Shown here in pieces: positions 28,401-35,856 of a stretch of 64,000 nt of DNA. Location: assembly GCF_001424985.1 (NCBI RefSeq), contig NZ_LMDA01000022.1:248001-312000 (forward strand), in the 5' to 3' direction. This stretch comes from Rhizobium sp. Root1212. Its GTDB lineage: Bacteria; Pseudomonadota; Alphaproteobacteria; Rhizobiales; Rhizobiaceae. Both the position numbers and the translations under genes were made by a program. How positions within the stretch are numbered: the stretch's first letter is position 1; every line of letters begins with the position of its first letter. The notes under the pieces were generated by a model. It saw only the letters and a list, made by a program, of their open reading frames with translations, was not told the origin of the DNA and ran no database searches.

Positions 28401-28511
28401 AGAACGACCGACAACGGCGATCCAGTGAAAGCCGCGATGCACGGAATGTTTCAGCGGGACAATCTGAGGCTTCCTGCAGCGGAGGCCGATGGATCGCTCG
28501 CAATCGATTGA
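25410..28511 (+). CDS. zorD: Zorya protein ZorD (SNF2-type helicase/nuclease subunit)
   Basis: This 1033-residue protein starts at a TTG (25410) with AAGGA seven bases upstream, only 11 bp after zorC. The N-terminal ~480 residues are specific to ZorD. The C-terminal half is a SNF2 helicase: Walker A in DEQGLGKTLQTIAFL near 520, motif II FDEIQALKN, motif III LTGTPIEN. Lobe 2 has ERALVFIEHRQMQYRF, then AGTGLTLTAATHVIHL, WWNPAVEEQCNDRVHRIGQ. ZorD is reported to translocate on and degrade invading DNA once the ZorAB motor is triggered. It completes a four-gene type I system. Confidence 0.92.
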   Translation: MEFDVSFDQSAVTLALREKRYGFLSRLMSGKATTDLDSLPIEERDLLLAVADVRAIGDEIDAPPRITSNAIVLDHRLVAALDARTAEILGLPAVVDLVLKTDVEGIVGASNFRLRHEWLRNGQRQFPKRTGAILETANGLRRVPLWMMDAIETSEAHRPGNGDSTDWEALARFRQMLDPGADGENKGPAARLSMTDFLGGLQVRMADSFSISPRNSSDFDVVPFSSQRLERDLSGFDEVSEDMGEIRNTDLGIFQNRVRERGALPAYRLSPGSYLVVDRSAAPALQVMAEMQHAPAAERQDFIRNPGLKISNAVEASLRSQGKLEGLSPQAEQEMIEAAAGSLIVETKEFSERVTGVVTFEKIALDITEGSGTTWLPEEFSRKLGEALGAMPRSELEALRERVSSAIEDEKSAVELGELSIPARPEMLSVIDNHLNAAIDNDDSDNDGDKTDEGRRGPVVLDTAVNFEEVSWHAKLTPRSAPAGSGIPVSIRTPLKPHQVESLQWQIDAWKAGLPGVLNADEQGLGKTLQTIAFLTWLKSHMAETGAQNKGPVLVVAPTSLLENWEQEVARHLHDPGLGHLIRLYGSSLGGRKLVGAKGRDTDSGDAKLDLSSLQEAIEEGRAHRFWLLTTYTTLTNYQHSLGRIPFSAIVFDEIQALKNPVSLRAVAARAMNADFRIGLTGTPIENAATDLWSIMDQLAPGSLDSLRDFHGRYKEPTAENMTDLHARVFRPNKDCPPLALRRLKDEVASDLPKKSRRIHPRLMPEGQAIAYDDAKLKLATGGLGAQLKMLHHIRTVSVHPSVQSAWSDEDFISASARLTAVMDILRRVHARGERALVFIEHRQMQYRFVELVRAEFKLQRVDLINGDTPIPQRQAIVNRFQRHLEDDRGFDLLVLGPKAAGTGLTLTAATHVIHLSRWWNPAVEEQCNDRVHRIGQTNPVTVHIPMAVHASYQDQSFDCLLQSLMMRKRRLASSALWPMGDTQDDVAALQRLMTAERTTDNGDPVKAAMHGMFQRDNLRLPAAEADGSLAID

Positions 28512-28528
28512 CCTCGAACGATCCGGTA

Positions 28529-28547
28529 TGCGGAAATGATTTCCGCA
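28529..28547. promoter_or_regulatory. Island palindrome copy 2 (upstream of the ASCH gene)
   Basis: TGCGGAAATGATTTCCGCA is a perfect 9-1-9 palindrome in the 93-bp gap between zorD and the ASCH-domain gene, ending 57 bases before that gene's ATG. The position fits an operator. Confidence 0.7.
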
Positions 28548-28604
28548 ACGGGAGGCGTCCCTGCGGCGGCGAGTGGATAGCGATAAAATGAACTTGGACC
28601 GACC

Positions 28605-29420
28605 ATGACGAATAAAAGCAACACCGCCATCGAACCCATCCTTTCAGTCGACAAAGCCCTTGTAATCGCGGACCCGTGGATCAGCTTGATCCTGAGTGGT
28701 CAGAAGGACTGGGAAATGCGATCGACGTCAGCGTCACATCGCGGCTGGTTCGGGCTGATATGGAAGGGGCTCGGAGCAGTCTACGGTGTCGCTCGGCTGG
28801 TCGATGTGAAACCTCCGCAGTCTCCCGAGCAGATGATAGAGGCTTACGAGCGCCACCGCATTCCGGAAGAGATGATACGATCCGGTGAGGTGGCGACGTG
28901 GAACACGCCTTGGGTGCTTGCCGATGTCAGGCGGCTGACAACTCCCGTGCGCTACCGTCATAAGAATGGCGCGGTAACATGGGTTAAGCTGGAAGACGAT
29001 GTTTCGGAGGCAATTGTCCGACAGTTGAATGACGCGCCTGCCTTCCAGGCTCCCTTGACCTCGCTGGCCGCAGCGCCAAGCGTTGTGGATAAGAGAGACG
29101 CCAAGGTCATCGGCCAAGTCGAGATCACTCAGGGAAACATCGACCACCACCATATATATCTCCGCGGGTTCTTCGATCGCTTCCCGGCAGATTCTGTCGG
29201 TGGATCGAATAGAGCGGCCAAGGCGCTGAGGGAGATATCCGTTAACTGGGGCGAGGACAGTGTTTGGACGGACCTGGACGGTTCCAAGAGGTTTTTCCGC
29301 GCGCGAGGTTGGATCGCATCATTCTTCCGAAACAACGATGCGAAACCGGGCGACACGGTGACAGTGGAAGAAACGGCGCCCTATCAATACCGGGTATGGC
29401 TTTTGAAGCGAGACAAGTAG
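28605..29420 (+). CDS. ASCH-domain (PUA-like) protein
   Basis: This 271-residue protein opens with an ASCH/PUA-like fold signature (ALVIADPWISLILSGQKDWEMRS, then RGWFGLIWKG, VYGVARLVDV), spanning about residues 18-135. The C-terminal ~100 residues (IYLRGFFDRFPADSVGG...ARGWIASFFRNND) form a separate domain of unknown identity with a likely beta-barrel. ASCH domains bind RNA or modified bases, and some are nucleases or amidohydrolases acting on modified nucleosides. The gene lies just after zorD but behind its own palindrome, so it may be separately controlled. A role in recognising modified phage nucleic acid is inference. Confidence 0.75.
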   Translation: MTNKSNTAIEPILSVDKALVIADPWISLILSGQKDWEMRSTSASHRGWFGLIWKGLGAVYGVARLVDVKPPQSPEQMIEAYERHRIPEEMIRSGEVATWNTPWVLADVRRLTTPVRYRHKNGAVTWVKLEDDVSEAIVRQLNDAPAFQAPLTSLAAAPSVVDKRDAKVIGQVEITQGNIDHHHIYLRGFFDRFPADSVGGSNRAAKALREISVNWGEDSVWTDLDGSKRFFRARGWIASFFRNNDAKPGDTVTVEETAPYQYRVWLLKRDK

Positions 29421-29550
29421 CTTTCGGGCCTCGTCTTCAAATTTTTGATATCCTCACTGCAATTTATTAGTGTATACCAAAGCGGCTCTTGAAGATTTTT
29501 CAGAAATTTTAGCTCACCGGATTCCTTGAGGAATTTCCGTCTCAAAATGA

Positions 29551-29589
29551 GAAAACATTAGGAAACTCGGAAAGTTTCCTAATGTTTTC
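29551..29589. promoter_or_regulatory. Long perfect palindrome upstream of the DUF3102-like gene
   Basis: GAAAACATTAGGAAACT and its exact complement form 17-bp arms around a five-base spacer (CGGAA), about 100 bp before the ATG at 29691. The AT-rich make-up and A/T flanks make a simple terminator less likely than an operator or centromere-like site. The 29421-29690 gap holds nothing else I recognise. Confidence 0.65.
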
Positions 29590-29690
29590 AAAACCTTGTG
29601 GATTCCGGTTGTAACGCATATCCGAAATCCATGTCATCATTATCTCACGGTCGCTGATGAAGACCGGATGAAAACAGGAGATAAGACGAC

Positions 29691-30779
29691 ATGACTAAAT
29701 ACACGCAGAAGAAGATTGCGACCACTCTGGCTACCAAGGCAGCGGCAGGCGATGAAGAGATCAGCCCGGAGCAGCAGGGCGAGCTGAAAGAGCTTGGGGA
29801 GGGAATCCGTTCCCTCGGACGTCGCTCGACCAAACAGGCATTGGAGCTGGGCGGCTACCTCGCGCGCGCCAAAGCCATTCTTCCGGAAAGGCAGCTTGGC
29901 GCGTGGGTTAAGGCGATCTGTAAGTTCACGCCGAAGTCCGCACGCAACTATATTGCCATCCACGAGAACCTGTCCGCATACGAGGACCGGATCGTTGAGG
30001 CGGCAATTGCGCCGACGACCCTTTTCGTCCTCGCCTACGCGGACCAGCAGTATGTTGAACACGTGCTTTCGGCATTCGAAGCTGGCGAACAGCTGACCGT
30101 GGCGCAGGTCAAAAGCATGGTCGGCGTAACGCCCGGCAAGAAGCTCGAACGTCCGGACGACACCTTCAACGCAGCAGGGCTTGTTGGGCTTCGCGAAGTC
30201 GCTCAGGTGAAGGTCCAGCAGGACACCGTTCGGTTTATCGAGCTAGTGACCGTGATCCTTACACGGGTCGAAGAGGCGCTGAAGCCGCACGAAAACAATA
30301 AGCCTGTTGTGAAAAAGACGCTGCAGGACAAAGTCATGCTGGACTGCCGACATGCACACGACCTTCTCAACAGTATTGCCGCACCGCTCGTTCCTGATGC
30401 GACATCTTACATGAATTGGCGTGCTGCTAAGCTTCCCCATGGCACTGCCTGGCGGAAGGTGCAGAACCTGCTTAGTCTCATGGGTGGCACCACATGGCCC
30501 GAGCGTGCATCGTTCGTGCCATGGCTTCAGAACGACGTCGTCGCTCTGCTTCGCTTTGTGGTCCACGGCGAAGCGATCGCCGGAGAACCCGACATCGATG
30601 CGACAGACACGAACGACACTGAAGGCCTGATCCCGTTCGATCAGATGCCCTCCAACGTGCAGGACTCTGTCGAGAACGCTCTCGAGATCGTGCCGCCAGA
30701 AGACAGGGAGGAGATGAGGGGCATGATCCTGTTCGATCCCAAACCTTCGAAGCGCCAGTACAAGAAGCTTGCGGCTTGA
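29691..30779 (+). CDS. DUF3102-like helical protein
   Basis: This 362-residue, mainly helical protein has a DUF3102-like region at about residues 35-110 (ALELGGYLARAKAILPERQLGAW...FTPKSARNYIAIHENL). DUF3102 proteins occur on plasmids and mobile elements and are thought to bind DNA, but function is not established. The rest shows no motif I recognise. It has its own upstream palindrome and a strong terminator 14 bp after the stop, so it is a monocistronic unit. An element-maintenance or regulatory role is plausible. The gene could encode the protein that binds one of the island palindromes, but that is speculation. Confidence 0.6.
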   Translation: MTKYTQKKIATTLATKAAAGDEEISPEQQGELKELGEGIRSLGRRSTKQALELGGYLARAKAILPERQLGAWVKAICKFTPKSARNYIAIHENLSAYEDRIVEAAIAPTTLFVLAYADQQYVEHVLSAFEAGEQLTVAQVKSMVGVTPGKKLERPDDTFNAAGLVGLREVAQVKVQQDTVRFIELVTVILTRVEEALKPHENNKPVVKKTLQDKVMLDCRHAHDLLNSIAAPLVPDATSYMNWRAAKLPHGTAWRKVQNLLSLMGGTTWPERASFVPWLQNDVVALLRFVVHGEAIAGEPDIDATDTNDTEGLIPFDQMPSNVQDSVENALEIVPPEDREEMRGMILFDPKPSKRQYKKLAA

Positions 30780-30792
30780 AGAGCGTGTCCAA

Positions 30793-30822
30793 CAGCCCCG
30801 CCATCGTGCGGGGCTTTTTGCG
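30793..30822 (+). terminator. Rho-independent terminator
   Basis: AGCCCCGC pairs with GCGGGGCT around a six-base loop, followed by TTTTT. It ends the DUF3102-like gene. Confidence 0.88.
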
Positions 30823-31263
30823 TTTAGTGCATTGGAATGAAGCGTTCGCCGTTAACCATGCCAGGGCTCTTTGTTCCGGATGCGTTCTAACCGGCTAGCC
30901 GGACACCGATATCCGGGCTATGTCGACGGTGTCTGGAGAAACACCTGGTTCTGCAGACACTTAGCGGCCCACGTCGGTGGTGGAACACCAAACGCGGGCC
31001 TGACCAGCAACCTTCTTGCGAAAGGCCACCGGCTATGTCGACCCTTAACTGCTTCGCTTCCGTATCGGAAGCGTCTTCTCCCGCCCCTTCTGTTGAAACA
31101 CGTCCGTTCGTCCGCGCGCCGCTGCGCGTCGGTCGCATGTCATAACCGGACCTTTGATCGCCGACGCTGGTATCCGATGCGGAAATTGTTTCCGCATGCG
31201 CGGGCATTTGTCCGCGGATTTGCCGCGTCGGGCGATCCTGTTTCCAATTAACGGGAGAGACCC
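30823..31263. other. Inverted-repeat-rich noncoding gap
   Basis: I see no credible gene here. Instead there are many short inverted repeats: CCGGCTAGCCGG at 30891-30902, GACACCG/CGGTGTC at 30902-30933, GTGTCTG/CAGACAC at 30929-30960, GCTTCCG/CGGAAGC at 31056-31072, and the island palindrome at 31178-31196. The density suggests a structured RNA, a transfer or replication origin, or a complex promoter for the gene at 31264. Confidence 0.45.
31178..31196. promoter_or_regulatory. Island palindrome copy 3 (upstream of the nuclease/AAA/M41 unit)
   Basis: TGCGGAAATTGTTTCCGCA is a 9-1-9 palindrome with one inner mismatch, ending 67 bases before the ATG at 31264. Spacing to the gene is close to that of copy 2, supporting an operator role. 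Confidence 0.68.
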
Positions 31264-32163
31264 ATGACCACCATCAAACACATGACGGCGCCTGCCTACT
31301 CCACCATCGCAGATGTCGAGACCATGAAGCCCAGCCTGAATGCGCTGATCGAGGAGATCGTCGCACCTGCACTGTCCACCGACTTGCTTCGCCGTGCGCT
31401 CTCTGCCGGCATAAACGAGATCACTACGATTCTGCGCGCCGTGCCGGTTGCCGAAGGACGGCTCCTGGAACGCGGCATTGCGCTGATCGCTAATCTGAAC
31501 GCGGACCTTGTCGTCCTCTCTGGCAACTTGCGTCTACCGGTGACGAAGGCGGCGACCGAGCTGGTAGAGATGAACGACCCCAAACTCTACCGGTCACTCA
31601 GCCTTGACGCTGACAGTGGTGGACGCAAAAGCTATACGCCCGACCTTTTGATCCTCAACCAGAGGACCGAGGTCGTGCATCTGGTCGATGTCAAACGCAG
31701 CCTCGGGTCGTATGAGGTATCGCGGATCGCCGAGCTCAAAAACCGCATGCTGGCCGCCGCGCTCGTTGTGCCGGACTTGCTCTACAAAGAGCATCGCCGG
31801 CTCCAAGCAAAAGAGGTGCGGGTCGTCATCCTCAACGCCGAAAACCAGCGCACCGACATCGACGGCGGTGTCTGGCCACTCTCGCATCTCGATCATCTGC
31901 TTGAGGTCGAGGGCGCAGGTGAAGTCATGGCCAACATGCGCCACCTGTTCCAGACCCGGATCGAGCTGAACTGGAATGACGCGCTCCAGGACCATCGCGA
32001 CGCAAAGGTGACCGATGTTGCGGAAGCCGAGCGGCTTCGGTTGCGCGGTGCGGCGTCAGAAATTGCGCAGCCGGCCGTGCCACCGGAGTTGGTTGGTCGT
32101 GGCGCATCACGCCCGCCGATCCAGATCGGTTTTGCGCAAGCGCCACGCGCTGCCCCGCACTAG
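31264..32163 (+). CDS. PD-(D/E)xK nuclease-like protein of the AAA/M41 unit
   Basis: This 299-residue protein is helical for its first ~110 residues. It then has a restriction-endonuclease-like core: YTPDLLILNQ...VVHLVDVKRSLGSYE near residues 120-145, where Asp and the Asp-x-Lys pair fit a PD-(D/E)xK site. No known family is recognised. It heads four same-strand genes that run to 35394, with AGAGAC four bases before the ATG. The following genes encode a small protein, an AAA ATPase and an M41 peptidase. It may cleave DNA as an effector or be a structural relative without activity. Confidence 0.6.
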   Translation: MTTIKHMTAPAYSTIADVETMKPSLNALIEEIVAPALSTDLLRRALSAGINEITTILRAVPVAEGRLLERGIALIANLNADLVVLSGNLRLPVTKAATELVEMNDPKLYRSLSLDADSGGRKSYTPDLLILNQRTEVVHLVDVKRSLGSYEVSRIAELKNRMLAAALVVPDLLYKEHRRLQAKEVRVVILNAENQRTDIDGGVWPLSHLDHLLEVEGAGEVMANMRHLFQTRIELNWNDALQDHRDAKVTDVAEAERLRLRGAASEIAQPAVPPELVGRGASRPPIQIGFAQAPRAAPH

Positions 32164-32240
32164 CGACCGACTCCCGCGAATAATCCACCCTGCCTATTCA
32201 ACGCATGCCCGATGGGCACGCGATCAGGAGATCGTCTGCC

Positions 32241-32636
32241 ATGACGAAAAAAATTTCCAATATTCTGTCCTTTCCGATCCGCCACGCGCCGATCCAGCCT
32301 GCTTCGCAGCTGAAGGCTGCCGAGCCTGAGGTTCTTCATCTGCTGGCCACCGGCAACAAAAGCCTCGTCGCAGACGACGAGTTCCGCGAACACGTGGCCA
32401 CCATTGTGGGTGTCGCCATCCGGTGCGGCCGACGAAAGGGGCGCAGCCTGTCGAGCCTGCAGCCGCAGCTACGCAAGTGGCTGATCGATCTCTGCGATCA
32501 GGGAGAACCGTCCGCCGTGATGGTGCATGACTGGCTGACCGGCAACCGTCGTTACTGGGCGCATGACTTCGATCCCGCGGGGTCTGACGGGCAGCGCACA
32601 TCCAAGCGGAGTGTCGAGATGGGGGAGGGCGCCTAA
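32241..32636 (+). CDS. Hypothetical protein of the AAA/M41 unit
   Basis: This 131-residue protein is basic, has no signal peptide or membrane segment, and matches no family I know. Its stop overlaps the next start by one base (TAATG), so it is translationally coupled to the AAA ATPase. It may be an adaptor or regulatory subunit. A Trp/Tyr-containing stretch near residues 95-110 (HDWLTGNRRYWAHDFD) is the most distinctive part and a useful probe for relatives. Confidence 0.6.
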   Translation: MTKKISNILSFPIRHAPIQPASQLKAAEPEVLHLLATGNKSLVADDEFREHVATIVGVAIRCGRRKGRSLSSLQPQLRKWLIDLCDQGEPSAVMVHDWLTGNRRYWAHDFDPAGSDGQRTSKRSVEMGEGA

Positions 32637-34669
32637 TGGAAACCCCCACCGATCGCATTACGCGCCATCTGCTCGCCCGCCTTCGCCGTCGTGCAGTTCT
32701 CGATCTCTATGCTGCGGCAGCCAACGTCGGGCTCCTTGAAGAATATCCCGCTGGTGAAGATGAGGACAGCGGCACGGTCTGGACTGTTGCAGACAGCACC
32801 CTGCACCTTATGACCGGTGATAAGGATAAGGATCGCAAACTGATCGCGCGGCGACTTGGCACGTCGATGACGTCCTCAAGCGGCACGACACTCAACATGT
32901 TCGACTACGAGACCGATCAGGATGCAGAGCTTGAGGTTCGGCCGCGGACGAAGTCGCGCGTGAAACATATCGCTGCATCGGCCAGCAACGACGAGGACCA
33001 GGCGGACCGGCCCGCGACCCTGATGCCGAAACAACCTTCCATGGCGAAGGAGACCGATATTCTGGCCCTTTTGCGTCAGCATGTGCCGGCACCAAGTGTC
33101 GCTCATGTAGCGATGGCATTGCTGGTGGCCCGGGCTGTTGGATCGAGTATCCCAGATATCGAAACCTTGCGCGAACTCGTTGCACGTGCCGACATCTTCG
33201 CTTTGATCAAAGCGCCTGTTAAGCGCTTCGAACGACGCTTTGCGAAGATGTTGGAAGACGGCCTGCTGCTGCCTTATCGCGTGAAGGTTGGCGATGTCTA
33301 CCACGGTGCCTCGCTCCGCGAGCAGTATCACGGTGAGCCAAGGACAAAGCCGCGCCGTGCCGTCAAACTGTTAAGCGGCAATCGCGCGCGCCATATCGAG
33401 CACACGGCGCTGTCGCAGCATCTCGCAGATGCACTCCTGGACAGGTCAACGCCCGTCATCGTTGTCGACGAAACGAGTGTTACACCGTCACCGTCCTTGG
33501 CGCTGACTGTGGACGTCGTCTTCGAATGCCAGGGTCTGGATCACGCGTTGCTCGCCGAGCTGCTGCATATTACCCTCGGTATTGCCCCGACGCGATCGCT
33601 GAAAGGTATGGAAGTTTTGGGGCTCGATCTGGAAGGCCTGTCGATCGATGACTTGACATTGGCGATCAGGCCGTCACACGATCTTGAAGCAATCCTGGCC
33701 ACTCTTGCCGCGCTCGGCGAAAGGGCACGAAGCTGCGACGAGGATGACAGCAAGGACAGTGATGGTCGTCGTGGTCGCACTGGCCGAGACCCCAAGTCGA
33801 AAAGCAGGGCTGGCACATCGGGCGAGACCGGCAAATCGGCCGCGCCTGATGGCGTCGAAATCATTCAGCCGCTCAAGCTAACTGCCGAAAACACGGGCGC
33901 CGTGGGCGAAGAGGCGTCACCAGAAGAAATTGCAGTCGGCAGCTACGTGCAACACCTTCGGATCGAATCCATGTCCGGCTACGGTGAGGCGAGGCAATGG
34001 GCACTCGATCTGAGGGGCGATCTTGAGCTTTGGCGGGAGGAAGGTCTTCGCTGGAGCGAGATGAGCACCAAGCTCCTTCTCTCGGGGCCTCCCGGTACTG
34101 GCAAGACCACCTATGCCCACGCTCTATGCAACATGCTGCAGGTGCCGCTGTTGGTAACGTCCGTCGCGGCATGGCTGGAGCCTGGCTATCTCGGCGATGT
34201 GCTCAAGCGCATGTCGCACGCCTTCGAGGCGGCCCGGGCGCATGCGCCATCCATTCTCTTCATCGACGAAATCGACAATATCGGCAGCCGGGGCAGCAGC
34301 CGGCGAGAACAGTATGACGACTACTGGCGCTCCTTGATCAACCGGATGCTGGAGCTGCTGGATGGCGCCTCCAAGACCGAAGGTGTGATCGTTGTCGGGG
34401 CGACGAACCTGCCGGATCGGATTGATGCCGCCCTGCTGCGGTCAGGCCGGCTGGAGACGCATGTGGTCGTTCCCATGCCGGACACCGATGCGCTCAGCGG
34501 CATCCTGGCACACCATCTGGCGGACGACCTGCCTGGCGTTCTTTCCTCGGCTCCGACCACACCGTTTCCGAAACCTTTACCACCACAGAAGGCGAAGGGC
34601 CACGATCCGCAGCTGCGGAAAACAGCTGAGCGCCGAAAAGCCGAACATGGAAAGGAAGCGCCGCAATGA
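32636..34669 (+). CDS. AAA+ ATPase half of a split FtsH-like protease
   Basis: This 677-residue protein has ~430 N-terminal residues without recognisable motifs, including an acidic, low-complexity linker near 365-405. A AAA+ module follows: Walker A SGPPGTGKTTYAHAL near 482, Walker B ILFIDEIDNIG near 540, sensor 1 VGATNLPDRID, and arginine-finger-type RSGRLETHV. The second-region sequence resembles FtsH/VCP-type AAA proteins. There is no membrane helix, unlike FtsH. The chain ends in a Pro/Lys-rich tail where FtsH would continue into its helical lid; that lid and the protease begin the next gene, joined by an ATGA overlap. It probably unfolds substrates for that peptidase. Confidence 0.82.
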   Translation: METPTDRITRHLLARLRRRAVLDLYAAAANVGLLEEYPAGEDEDSGTVWTVADSTLHLMTGDKDKDRKLIARRLGTSMTSSSGTTLNMFDYETDQDAELEVRPRTKSRVKHIAASASNDEDQADRPATLMPKQPSMAKETDILALLRQHVPAPSVAHVAMALLVARAVGSSIPDIETLRELVARADIFALIKAPVKRFERRFAKMLEDGLLLPYRVKVGDVYHGASLREQYHGEPRTKPRRAVKLLSGNRARHIEHTALSQHLADALLDRSTPVIVVDETSVTPSPSLALTVDVVFECQGLDHALLAELLHITLGIAPTRSLKGMEVLGLDLEGLSIDDLTLAIRPSHDLEAILATLAALGERARSCDEDDSKDSDGRRGRTGRDPKSKSRAGTSGETGKSAAPDGVEIIQPLKLTAENTGAVGEEASPEEIAVGSYVQHLRIESMSGYGEARQWALDLRGDLELWREEGLRWSEMSTKLLLSGPPGTGKTTYAHALCNMLQVPLLVTSVAAWLEPGYLGDVLKRMSHAFEAARAHAPSILFIDEIDNIGSRGSSRREQYDDYWRSLINRMLELLDGASKTEGVIVVGATNLPDRIDAALLRSGRLETHVVVPMPDTDALSGILAHHLADDLPGVLSSAPTTPFPKPLPPQKAKGHDPQLRKTAERRKAEHGKEAPQ

Positions 34670-35394
34670 TCAAAATCCAGGAACAACCGCATCATGTCCT
34701 TCGACCGCTGGCCTTGCTTGCAACCGGTCGCACGGGCGCAGACATCGAACGCGTCGTCCGCGAGGTCCGGCGCAAGACCCGTAGGGAGCAGCGCGACATC
34801 ACTTGGAGCGATCTCGAGCAGGCGCTGCTAGATGGACAGATGCGCATGTCCGACGACCTTCGCTGGCGCACGGCGATCCATGAGGCAGGCCACGCCATGG
34901 CTTTCACGCTGACTGGCATTGCCGAAGTTATTACCGCGACCATCGGAATCGACGGCGTCGGACAGGTCAGCAGTCGGCCGAACAGTCACCTGACACAGAC
35001 GGAAAGCTGGTTGATGGACTATATCACCTGCTTGCTCGCCGGTCGCACTGCCGAACTCCTGGTGTTCGGGGAGCCAATGGCAGGCGCTGGCGGGGGCGAC
35101 GACAGCGATCTAGCTCAAGCTACAAACCACGCCTTGGCGGCCGAGACGAGGCTAGGCTTCTCCAACCACCAGCCCCTCGTCTATCGATCTGAGGGTGTCA
35201 GCATCACCGAGCTGAATCTCGACCGGCAGCTGACAGAGCGGGTCAATGCCCGGCTGCTGTCAGCTGAGCAGGCCGCGCGAGACATGCTGGAGACGCGGCG
35301 CGAGGACCTGATGGCCATTGCCACACGCCTCAGCGAGGTCAGTGTGATGAGCGGAGACGAGGTGCGCCAGATGCTGGATGTCCGAGACGGGTAA
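34666..35394 (+). CDS. M41 (FtsH-type) zinc peptidase half with AAA lid
   Basis: This 242-residue protein begins with a segment matching the FtsH AAA lid (LATGRTGADIERVVREVRRK...DITWSDLEQALLDG). An M41 peptidase domain follows: HEAGH zinc site near residue 72, the CLLAGRTAELLVFG segment near 125, and the third ligand region GDDSDLAQATNHALAAETRLGFS near 143-165. Its ATG overlaps the AAA gene stop by four bases. The domain split falls exactly between AAA core and lid, suggesting the two chains reassemble into a soluble FtsH-like protease. It ends the four-gene unit behind palindrome copy 3. Confidence 0.85.
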   Translation: MIKIQEQPHHVLRPLALLATGRTGADIERVVREVRRKTRREQRDITWSDLEQALLDGQMRMSDDLRWRTAIHEAGHAMAFTLTGIAEVITATIGIDGVGQVSSRPNSHLTQTESWLMDYITCLLAGRTAELLVFGEPMAGAGGGDDSDLAQATNHALAAETRLGFSNHQPLVYRSEGVSITELNLDRQLTERVNARLLSAEQAARDMLETRREDLMAIATRLSEVSVMSGDEVRQMLDVRDG

Positions 35395-35856
35395 CGGAGG
35401 GTAGCAAGCCAATCGGTGCGATCCAGAAAATCGATTCCTTTTGGCGCCCGTGCGATTCCGATCTCTTGGAATGCGATTCTGACGTCAGGATTATCGATTC
35501 CGAAGTCCAAGACCGCGTTGCCTGAGGCGGTCAGGCGCTCGACGGTCGCACCAACATGCGTCGTATCACGTCTTCTCAGATCGCCACGACCTGACGGCAC
35601 CTCATACTGACGTGTCCTGAATTGCGACGATGCGTGTCGAGGTGCCTGCACATCATTACGCCTCATCTCAATTTACCCTGCCGCGATTCCGATCTCTGCG
35701 TTCTCGTTGCCGAACTCCGGATTTGCGATTCCGGGGTCAACGTCGGTTGCGGGCAACGCACTGGTGGATAGGCTATCGGGTTCTTTCGGGGCAACTGGCG
35801 TTTGTCGCTTGCATCGCCGGCGCTCACGCTGAGGCTCCACCAACAAGGAGCGCAAG
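35395..35856. other. Gap with a degenerate long direct repeat
   Basis: No intact gene is apparent. Segments near 35450-35525 and 35682-35755 share the start GCGATTCCGATCTCT and looser later similarity (CGATTCCG, GTC.A). In one minus-strand reading the two resemble each other as peptides. This may be a decayed gene with an internal repeat or a duplicated non-coding sequence. Confidence 0.35.
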
